NCBI GenBank assembly: GCA_016839655.1
Contig: JAEOTW010000263.1
Location: 1-13,849, forward strand
Reading direction: 5' to 3'
DNA: 13,849 nt
Source: Promethearchaeota archaeon
Lineage (GTDB): Archaea; Asgardarchaeota; Lokiarchaeia; Sigynarchaeales; SOKP01
The position numbers were made by a program, and so were the translations under genes. The notes beneath the pieces are model-generated. The model was given only the letters and a program-made list of their open reading frames with translations. It searched no databases and was not told the origin of the DNA. Below, piece after piece: positions 6,072 to 12,152 of this stretch. How positions within the stretch are numbered: position 1 is the first letter of the stretch; every line of letters begins with the position of its first letter.

Positions 6072-6340
6072 TCCTTAGGGGATATTATTTGTATTTTCTC
6101 AATCTTCCCTCTATTGTATAATTAGGATACTTTAATATTTAAATTTAATTTAACTAAAGCTAAACTATCCAAAAATTAATCATTAAATATACATATTCAA
6201 TCAATCTATGTTTTTTTTCTAAATTAGACTACTAAAGAAATATTAATTCTATAAGTAAATACCACTTTCTTATAAATTCATCATGTAGAATAGTGTAGTT
6301 TTCAGACTATTATTACAAATAATTAATTTGAACACTAAAA

Positions 6341-6350
6341 ATTTAAATTA
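6341..6350 (+). promoter_or_regulatory. TATA-like element of the ABC transporter genes (leaderless geometry)
   Basis: ATTTAAATTA is centred about 24 bases before the GTG at 6369. With normal archaeal spacing, transcription would begin at or next to the start codon. This fits a leaderless message and the absence of any Shine-Dalgarno there. Confidence 0.45.
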
Positions 6351-6368
6351 ATAATAATTATTTACTTC

Positions 6369-7163
6369 GTGCCAGAAATAGATAATTCCTTAGATGATAT
6401 TAAGAAAGAGAATTCAGTTAAAGGGGATAAACTTATCTCAAAAACCGAATTTTTGAAGGATATTAGTTCTAAATTTGCGATATTTTGTGAAGACCTATTT
6501 AAAGATTATGAAATTGGAGATTTCATTGTTCGAGCTGTTGATAATGTTTCTTTATCAATTAATAATGGGGAATTTTTAGTCATTAAAGGTCCTAGTGGTG
6601 CAGGAAAGACGACATTCTTAAATTTAATAGGAGGATTGGATTCACCTAATCGGGGAATATTATATTCTTATGGTGTAAAAATTTCAGATATGGAAGAAGA
6701 ATCATTAACAATCTGGAGGCTTTTGAATACAGGATTTGTTTTTCAAAATTATAACCTTATTAGTACCCTCACTGCTGAGGAAAATGTTATGTTTCCAATG
6801 AATCTTTCAGGAGTAGCTTTTAAGGAACAGAGAAAACGCGCAGAAGAATTATTAAGAAAGATGGGCCTTCATGAAAGGAGAGAACACTTACCTTTTCAAC
6901 TTTCTGCTGGAGAACAACAGAGAGTTGCTATAGCTAGAGCGCTAGCAAACAATCCTCCTATGATATTAGCTGATGAACCAACGGCTAATCTAGATAAAAA
7001 AACAAGTCAATTTATTCGAGATCTTTTTAAAGAGTTAAAAGATGATATTAGAACAATCATAATCGCTACACATGATGATTATTTAATAAATTTAGCTGAT
7101 AGAATTCTTTCTTTTGATGATGGTAAAATTATAAATGAAGAAGTACTAAGAAAATTCGAATAG
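6369..7163 (+). CDS. ABC transporter ATP-binding protein, LolD/MacB/FtsE type
   Basis: A 264-residue ATPase with all motifs intact: Walker A GPSGAGKT (74-81), Q-loop Gln126 in FVFQNYNL, signature LSAGEQQR (178-185, Ala instead of the common second Gly), Walker B MILADEPT (198-205) with catalytic Glu203, D-loop ANLD and H-loop His235. The first 35 residues, polar and charged, form an extension ahead of the ABC domain. The start is GTG: the frame opens after a TAA at 6336-6338 and holds no ATG before residue 108. No ribosome binding site is seen, and the TATA-like element fits a leaderless transcript. The permease gene follows 14 bases downstream, so the two form one export or mechanotransmission complex at the cytoplasmic membrane. 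MacB, LolCDE and FtsEX relatives move lipids, peptides or signals; the substrate is unknown. Confidence 0.92.
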   Translation: MPEIDNSLDDIKKENSVKGDKLISKTEFLKDISSKFAIFCEDLFKDYEIGDFIVRAVDNVSLSINNGEFLVIKGPSGAGKTTFLNLIGGLDSPNRGILYSYGVKISDMEEESLTIWRLLNTGFVFQNYNLISTLTAEENVMFPMNLSGVAFKEQRKRAEELLRKMGLHERREHLPFQLSAGEQQRVAIARALANNPPMILADEPTANLDKKTSQFIRDLFKELKDDIRTIIIATHDDYLINLADRILSFDDGKIINEEVLRKFE

Positions 7164-7177
7164 AAATTATAGAAAAG

Positions 7178-9094
7178 ATGTCCTCATTAGATTTTGCGCT
7201 GAAAGACTTATATCGGAAAAAAAAGTCTAATTATCCATTTTTAGTTATCATAATTTTAATAGTCACAATTACAGAATTCTTGATTTATTTTACTTCATCA
7301 CTAGGTTTAAATATTTTTATTCAACCTTCGTTTCTTAATATGTATTATTTTACAAGCGGAATTAGTCTAACTTATAAACAGTTTAATACATTAATTCAGA
7401 TCTTATTGATAGTATTAACCATTGGTATAGTGGTTGGTGTAAGTACTACTTTAATTATTACCAAAAAAAAAGATATCGCTATAATGAAATCCTTAGGCAC
7501 TCTCCCTAGAAAATTATATAGTTTTTATTTACTTGAAGTGTATATTTTGTTTTTTATTGGTTTTATATTAGGTCTAATTTTAGGACTGGTAATATTTGGA
7601 ATATTTGCTTTAATTATGCTTTTTTTCAATTTTCCAATTATATTTCAATTTGATTTCTTCTATACTTCAATTATTTTTTTCTTTTGTATAATTGGTATTT
7701 TTTTTGTGAGTGGTTATGCAATAAGGAAAATAGGGAAACAAAAAATAATCCAAACTTTCTCTAAAGATATCCCTTACAACTACAATGCAGGAAAACCTTT
7801 AAAACTTATTCCTAAATGGTTAACTGCATTTGGATTTAATATTAAAATTGCTGTTGTTAACACCTTAAGAAAAAAAGGTGAATTTAAGAGATATTTAATT
7901 CTTTTTTCTATTATTGGAATGTTGATATTTACACTAGGGATAGGAACAATTGTAATCAATTTTTCCTCTCGGGAGTGGATAAATAAATCACAAAGTGAAA
8001 ATATTGTGATTATAGGACATGAAGATGTTGTGTATAACTATTCCTTAATGTATAGCATGTTTTCTGATCCCTTTCTTTTAGTTGATGAGGAAAATATTAA
8101 TTTTACAGATTCACAATACTTCTTTAACTTGAGTGAAGTACAAATCTTAGATAACGTTATCGAAATTGAAAAAATTGATGAAAGAATTATAAGTTTTTAT
8201 GATGTAGAGGAACTTACTGGAACCTATATTGATGAAGATGGCAATTATATAACAGTAGGTCAAGTACCAGGTCGAGAAGGTAATATTCCAATAATTGGAG
8301 TGAACCCTGAAAATATTATTCAAAATTTTGAAATTGAGGGTAGATTTTTTACTGAAGAAGACGCTTTTGAAAATATGACTATTGCTGATGGATTGGCTCA
8401 TAATATTTTTGATTTTCCATTACTTCAAAGATTAGAACTTACTGGGCTTGGTAAAGTATTCCATATAGCGGGAATTGTTATCGATAGTTTTTATTCTGGG
8501 TGGAGTGGGTATATAAGTATTAATGAATCAAGGAATTTATTAAACCTTATCAATGATGAGGTTAATTTAATTATGTTAAAGCTAAGTCCTGGAACGTACG
8601 ATGGAATTAGTGAAACGCTTGAAAATGTGACTAACACTCTTGGAGAAAAATTTACCCATTTGAGATTAGATCAAGTATTCCAAGCAAATATAAATTTTGT
8701 GAGCTTTTTATCAATATATCCAATAATATTAATAATGGTAATATCTACTATAGCAATTTTATCATTGTATAATTATCAAAAATCAGGAATTTTAGAGAAA
8801 GCTCAAGATTTTCTTATTATGCGAGCTATTGGTTCAAAAACTAGATCACTGAAAAAAATACTTTTTATGGAATCAATTTTTGTCATATTTCCTTCTTTAT
8901 TATTAAGTCTAGCAATTGGAATGATTGTAAATTCATTATTTCTATTTAAGCAAGTCTATTTACCTCCCTTATACATACCATTTATTTTTTTTGTAGTTTT
9001 ATTTTTGATTTTTATGATTTTTAATTTCTTAAGTCTTATTCCAATAATCAAGAAAATCAATAAATTTTCTATAAAGGATTTTAGTCTGTACTAA
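7178..9094 (+). CDS. FtsX/MacB-type ABC transporter permease
   Basis: A 638-residue membrane protein with about eight predicted membrane helices: near residues 20-40, 71-95, 120-150, 160-180, 238-262, 508-532, 566-590 and 598-622. Two FtsX-type domains are visible, each with the family's cytoplasmic coupling motif: KKKDIAIMKSLGTLPRKLY (97-115) and AQDFLIMRAIGSKTRSLKK (542-560). Between them, residues 263-507 form one large extracytoplasmic domain resembling the MacB periplasmic core (IEGRFFTEED, MTIADGLAHNIF, FHIAGIVIDS). The ATPase is the separate gene just upstream, so this is a split MacB/LolCE-like system, presumably working as a permease homodimer. In an organism without an outer membrane, the extracytoplasmic domain would face the outside. 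ATG at 7178 lies 14 bases after the ATPase stop with only a weak purine-rich stretch before it. Confidence 0.9.
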   Translation: MSSLDFALKDLYRKKKSNYPFLVIIILIVTITEFLIYFTSSLGLNIFIQPSFLNMYYFTSGISLTYKQFNTLIQILLIVLTIGIVVGVSTTLIITKKKDIAIMKSLGTLPRKLYSFYLLEVYILFFIGFILGLILGLVIFGIFALIMLFFNFPIIFQFDFFYTSIIFFFCIIGIFFVSGYAIRKIGKQKIIQTFSKDIPYNYNAGKPLKLIPKWLTAFGFNIKIAVVNTLRKKGEFKRYLILFSIIGMLIFTLGIGTIVINFSSREWINKSQSENIVIIGHEDVVYNYSLMYSMFSDPFLLVDEENINFTDSQYFFNLSEVQILDNVIEIEKIDERIISFYDVEELTGTYIDEDGNYITVGQVPGREGNIPIIGVNPENIIQNFEIEGRFFTEEDAFENMTIADGLAHNIFDFPLLQRLELTGLGKVFHIAGIVIDSFYSGWSGYISINESRNLLNLINDEVNLIMLKLSPGTYDGISETLENVTNTLGEKFTHLRLDQVFQANINFVSFLSIYPIILIMVISTIAILSLYNYQKSGILEKAQDFLIMRAIGSKTRSLKKILFMESIFVIFPSLLLSLAIGMIVNSLFLFKQVYLPPLYIPFIFFVVLFLIFMIFNFLSLIPIIKKINKFSIKDFSLY

Positions 9095-9097
9095 ACA

Positions 9098-9110
9098 TTT
9101 TTATTTTATT
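9098..9110 (+). terminator. T-rich terminator after the permease gene
   Basis: TTTTTATTTTATT begins four bases after the permease stop codon. This is a plausible archaeal uridine-tract terminator, and the next gene appears to have its own promoter region. Confidence 0.4.
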
Positions 9111-9111
9111 A

Positions 9112-9144
9112 ATAAGATAAGATGGATAGGGATTGATAAGATAA
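9112..9144. repeat. Direct repeat ATAAGATAA, two copies 24 bases apart
   Basis: ATAAGATAA occurs at 9112-9120 and 9136-9144 in the 100-base gap before the coiled-coil gene, in phase with roughly two helical turns. It could be a regulator site. With such simple AT composition, chance is a real alternative. Confidence 0.25.
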
Positions 9145-9179
9145 ACTTTAATTTCTAAAATTTTATTAATCTAATATAT

Positions 9180-9186
9180 AGGTGAT
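9180..9186 (+). promoter_or_regulatory. Ribosome binding site of the coiled-coil gene
   Basis: AGGTGAT lies eight bases before the ATG at 9195 and matches the GGTGAT type of archaeal Shine-Dalgarno. It fixes this start. Confidence 0.7.
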
Positions 9187-9194
9187 TCTTTTTA

Positions 9195-10511
9195 ATGTCT
9201 GAAGATGCGCTAAAAGCCCGGATCAATGATTTAAAGGTAGAACTTGAGAGAAAAGATATGGAGATCCATAATTTACTTGATAGAATTGAAGAACTTGAAG
9301 ATAATATTATGAGATTAGAAGATCTTATTCCAGAAGAAGATACAAAAAAAAAAAGCAGGAAACAACAAGCAGTAGATTCAAAATTAGCTATTGAACTCGA
9401 TGAAAAAGATAGACAGATTAGAGAATTAAAGAATAGTATGGGATTTTTAAGAAAAGAGAAAGTACAACTTCAACAAGAATTTAATTTACTTAAATCTGAA
9501 CTGAGCGAATCTTCAGTTATTAGAGTTGAAGATCTAAGGAGTGCTCCCCCTCTTAACATGTTAGTAAAAGAACTCCAAGACAAAGTTAACAATTATCGCT
9601 CAATAATTAATAAATTAAGATCCCAGAATGTTGGAAACGAAGATTTAAGCAAACAATTAAATCAAAGAGAAGAAGAGATTGAAATTTTAAAATCAGAAAA
9701 TTTTGATTTACAACAAAAATTAATGGAATTTGATACTAATTCAAGTAAAAAGGGCTCAAATACAATAAAAAAAGAGTTAATAGAAGATCTCCAAGATCAA
9801 TTAACTAAATCAAAAAAACAAATAACAGATTTAAAGCTAAAAATTGCAAAATCAGATAAAAAAAGTAAAAAATTTGAAAAAGATATTACAAAAGTAAAGG
9901 AGTTTAAAAAGGAGATCAATGAGCAAAAAGATCTAGTTAAAGAAAGGGAAAATAAAATTAAAGATTTGAAGAAACAAATTATTTCACTTCAAAAAGCAGA
10001 AATCGCTGCGAATTTTGAACAAGATGACATTGCTTCAAATGAAATGATGAAAACTTTACAAGATGATCTCCAAAGTAAACTTAATAAAGCAAAACACCAA
10101 ATCGTATCTTTAAAATTTGAACTTAAGGAAACTCAAGAAGAAAAACCTATTGAACCTATGCAACCTCAAGGCGAGTTAGAAGGAAAAATAAAAATGCAAA
10201 GAGAAATGGCAATCTTCCTTCAAAAACAACTAAAAACAAAGGAAGAAGAAATTGAAACAATCAAGAATGAGGCAGTACAAATAAAGGGAAAATATAGACA
10301 ACTAGAGAATCAATTGAGGTTAAAAGAGGAAAAGCTTAATGATTTACAACGGCAATTGGATAGTTTAAATATTCAAACTCAAGTGCAACATGTAAGAGAA
10401 GATCCTAAATTAGATTTAAGAGTCAGAGAGCTTAAAAATAGACTCGAAAATTTAGAAAAATTGAATACCGAGCAAAAATTAGAGATTGCTCAGTTAAGAA
10501 AAAGAACATAG
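9195..10511 (+). CDS. Long coiled-coil protein of unknown function
   Basis: A 438-residue protein, almost wholly predicted coiled coil, rich in Lys, Glu, Gln and Leu. It has no signal peptide, membrane segment, cysteine or recognisable catalytic motif. Heptad stretches run from residue 6 to 45, then about 60-105, 120-175, 190-312 and 328-436. They are interrupted by short breaks: KKKSRKQQ near 52-58, SSVIRVEDLRSAPPLNML at 106-123, and a Pro-rich EKPIEPMQPQGE at 316-327. Two segments resemble each other (LQDQLTKSKKQITDLKLKI at 199-217; LQDDLQSKLNKAKHQIVSLK at 288-307), which suggests internal duplication. ATG at 9195 is fixed by AGGTGAT. The tRNase Z gene starts ten bases after its stop, so they are probably co-transcribed. 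A structural, cytoskeletal or tethering role is possible but cannot be shown. I do not recognise the family. Confidence 0.85.
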   Translation: MSEDALKARINDLKVELERKDMEIHNLLDRIEELEDNIMRLEDLIPEEDTKKKSRKQQAVDSKLAIELDEKDRQIRELKNSMGFLRKEKVQLQQEFNLLKSELSESSVIRVEDLRSAPPLNMLVKELQDKVNNYRSIINKLRSQNVGNEDLSKQLNQREEEIEILKSENFDLQQKLMEFDTNSSKKGSNTIKKELIEDLQDQLTKSKKQITDLKLKIAKSDKKSKKFEKDITKVKEFKKEINEQKDLVKERENKIKDLKKQIISLQKAEIAANFEQDDIASNEMMKTLQDDLQSKLNKAKHQIVSLKFELKETQEEKPIEPMQPQGELEGKIKMQREMAIFLQKQLKTKEEEIETIKNEAVQIKGKYRQLENQLRLKEEKLNDLQRQLDSLNIQTQVQHVREDPKLDLRVRELKNRLENLEKLNTEQKLEIAQLRKRT

Positions 10512-10521
10512 ACTTATTATA

Positions 10522-11502
10522 ATGGAACTGATTATATTAGGGAGTGCAGCTGCAACTCCCCTTAAAGAAAGAAACCTACCCTCTGTAGCATTAAAATACA
10601 AAAATCAAGTTCTTTTATTTGACTGTGGAGAAGATTTCCAGCGAAAGTTTGCTGAAGCTGGTTTAAAGTTTAACAAACCGACGAAGATATTTATTACTCA
10701 CTTTCATGGTGATCATATCTTAGGGTTACCTCCCTTCCTTTTTCGTTTAAGTTTAAATGGTAGGACTGCACCTATGATATTATTTGGTCCTCGAAATCTT
10801 TTTCTTTATTTATATATCCATAGAAAAATACTCGGATTAAAAGCACAATATCCTATTAAAATTGTAGAAATTGATTATCAAAATCAGAAATTGATAGAGT
10901 TTGAGGGATTAGAATCTGAAACACCAAAGAGAACACTCAATATTGAGGGTAGTATAATATTTGACTCAAAATATTTTTCTATAAAATATGCTGTTGTTGA
11001 TCATTCTATCATTACTTTCGCATATGCTTTTATTGAAAAACCAAGATTTGGTAAATTTGTGCCTGAACGTGCTAGAAGTCTAGGCATCCCTGAAAGTAAC
11101 CTATGGAAAAGATTGCAAGAAGGACAAATAATTGAATTCAATGGAAAAATGATTGATCCGGTTAAAGAAGGAATTGTTGGTCCTCAGAAACCAGGTAGAA
11201 AAATAACTTATTCTGGAGATTTGAAACCTTGTGATTCTTTAATAGAGTTAGGTAAGAATTCAGATATTTTAATTCATGAAGCAACATTTGCTAAAGCTTT
11301 AGCAGAAATAGCTAACGAGAAAAAACATTCTACATCAGTGGATGCTGCTAATGATGCAAAAAAAATGAATGCTAAAAAACTTATTTTAACTCATATCTCT
11401 GCTAGATACCAACATGATGCATTAGTATTATTGGAAGAAGCTAAAGAAATTTTTCCTAATACCATTTTGGCAGAAGATTTACTAAAAGTTGTACTTAATT
11501 GA
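10522..11502 (+). CDS. rnz: tRNase Z (tRNA 3'-end processing endonuclease)
   Basis: A 326-residue metallo-beta-lactamase-fold nuclease that cuts the 3' trailer of tRNA precursors in the cytoplasm. The zinc ligands expected for the short (ELAC1-like) class are all present: His60, His62, Asp64 and His65 in THFHGDH, His161 in VVDHS, Asp233 in YSGDLKP and His291 in THISARY. IHEATF (251-256) and KKHST (268-272) are further family motifs, and the start MELIILGSAAATP is typical. Residues 171-225 (KPRFGKFVPERAR, then GPQKPGRK) correspond to the substrate-binding region of this family. Length is normal. It sits ten bases behind the coiled-coil gene. ATG at 10522 has no strong Shine-Dalgarno, so translation may couple to the upstream gene. 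No tRNA gene lies in the window. Confidence 0.94.
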   Translation: MELIILGSAAATPLKERNLPSVALKYKNQVLLFDCGEDFQRKFAEAGLKFNKPTKIFITHFHGDHILGLPPFLFRLSLNGRTAPMILFGPRNLFLYLYIHRKILGLKAQYPIKIVEIDYQNQKLIEFEGLESETPKRTLNIEGSIIFDSKYFSIKYAVVDHSIITFAYAFIEKPRFGKFVPERARSLGIPESNLWKRLQEGQIIEFNGKMIDPVKEGIVGPQKPGRKITYSGDLKPCDSLIELGKNSDILIHEATFAKALAEIANEKKHSTSVDAANDAKKMNAKKLILTHISARYQHDALVLLEEAKEIFPNTILAEDLLKVVLN

Positions 11503-11521
11503 AGTTAATTATGTGATTAGA

Positions 11522-11558
11522 CTTTTAAAAAGAAGATTATAAAAAATTTAGATTTATT
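11522..11558. terminator. Shared termination region of convergent rnz and MoaD-like genes
   Basis: The 56-base gap contains CTTTT-A-AAAAG (11522-11532), a T-rich TTTATTTT run for the plus strand (11553-11560, reaching the MoaD-like stop codon), and A6 (11541-11546), which reads as T6 on the minus strand. It can plausibly end transcription from both sides. Weak evidence. Confidence 0.35.
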
Positions 11559-11768
11559 TTAAATTCCACCTGCTATGTGTGGAAGTATTATGATCTCGTC
11601 TTCTTTGCCTATTTTCGTTTCTGGAGTTGCCTTTTTCCCATTTACAAGAATTCCAAAATATTTATCTTCTAAGTTGAGTTCTTTCAATAGATCGGCAACT
11701 GTCATGGCTCTTTCTGGTTTATAGGTTTCGAACAATCCAGTGTCTAACAATTCACTAATCTGCTTCAC
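11559..11768 (-). CDS. MoaD/ThiS-family ubiquitin-fold sulfur carrier ending in Gly-Gly-Ile
   Basis: A 69-residue beta-grasp protein. MTVADLLKELNL (22-33), VNGKKATPETKI (42-53), the acidic turn GKEDEIIILP (54-63) and the final HIAGGI are the MoaD/ThiS pattern. Family members carry sulfur as a C-terminal thiocarboxylate, for molybdopterin, thiamine or tRNA thiolation, or are joined to proteins as archaeal SAMPs. The exposed C-terminus must be Gly-Gly. Here Ile69 follows Gly67-Gly68, so one residue would have to be removed, as known for HcyS and QbsE-type carriers. The start is GTG: an in-frame TGA lies at 11789-11787, no ATG precedes it, and AGGTG (11784-11780) lies eleven bases upstream, which is rather long. 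No E1-like or protease gene is in the window, so the pathway is open. Confidence 0.85.
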   Translation of the reverse strand: MKQISELLDTGLFETYKPERAMTVADLLKELNLEDKYFGILVNGKKATPETKIGKEDEIIILPHIAGGI

Positions 11769-11784
11769 TTTGTAAAAAACACCT

Positions 11785-12021
11785 ATTCAATATTTTTAAT
11801 TACTTATTATATGTTTGTAATAATATTTAATATTATTTCTTTAGTTTTATTCGTTTCAGAATGCTGTGAATTCCTAGATTTGAAATACTTAATTAAACTT
11901 ATTTCAACTATACAGTAATTCTATTAATATATCTTTGAAATCATCACGTTTTTTTAACTGAAATTAAAATCCAATTTTTTTTATTTTTACTTTAATTTCT
12001 ATATATAGGCTTTACTTTTTT
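11785..12021. other. Intergenic region between divergent MoaD-like and TPR genes
   Basis: No gene is visible; stops are frequent in all frames. It includes TATA-like stretches for the minus gene (around 11805-11815) and for the plus gene (CTATATATAGG, 11999-12009), plus a 19-base AT palindrome. From about 11840 to 11990 I see nothing specific. Confidence 0.5.
11819..11837. repeat. 19-base AT palindrome upstream of the MoaD-like gene
   Basis: AATAATATT-T-AATATTATT has perfect 9-bp arms around one base and lies about 50 bases upstream of the GTG start. It could be an operator for the MoaD-like gene. Since it is purely A and T, a chance origin is possible. Confidence 0.3.
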
Positions 12022-12152
12022 GAGGAGATAATAAAATTATTGAAGAAGAAGAATTCATAGAATATACTGAATTTTTAGAAAAACTTAGAAAATATGAATC
12101 TAAAATAAAACAAATAAAAGATCCAATAGAAAAAAAAATAAAAATACAAGAA
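12022..12152 (+). other. Probable 39-codon N-terminal extension of the TPR gene with ATT start and ribosome binding site
   Basis: GAGGAG (12022-12027) is followed eight bases later by ATT at 12036, which opens a frame that runs without a stop into the ATG at 12153. The extension reads as charged helix (IIEEEEFIEYTEFLEKLRK, then KIKQIKDPIEKKIKIQE) and joins smoothly to the first helix of the annotated protein. No ATG, GTG or TTG occurs in this frame after the TGA at 12021-12023. The ATG at 12153 has no ribosome binding site. An AUU start, a leaderless start or a base error at the true start codon would each explain this. Confidence 0.55.

Larger units (their letters stand above)
5841..6338. 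other. Gene-free region between the divergent corrinoid and ABC transporter genes
   Basis: About 540 bases separate the two divergent genes, and all frames are broken by frequent stops. It holds a TATA-like element (5848-5856), a hairpin with U-tract (5950-6011), GGAAATTCC (6041-6049) and a G/C-containing palindrome (6053-6071). The part from about 6080 to 6335 is plain AT-rich DNA where I see no gene, tRNA or repeat. No B12-riboswitch core was recognised. Confidence 0.6.

Noticed and set aside
5828..6120. Possible cobalamin riboswitch ahead of the corrinoid gene
   Set aside because: No B12-box or conserved riboswitch core was seen on the minus strand; only generic hairpins and a U-tract are present.
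5828..6368. tRNA, CRISPR or mobile-element remnants in the long gene-free gap
   Set aside because: No T-loop-like sequence, regularly spaced repeats, terminal inverted repeats or transposase fragments were found by eye.
8147..8401. Minus-strand open frame inside the permease gene
   Set aside because: It overlaps the MacB-like extracytoplasmic domain and has no supporting motif.
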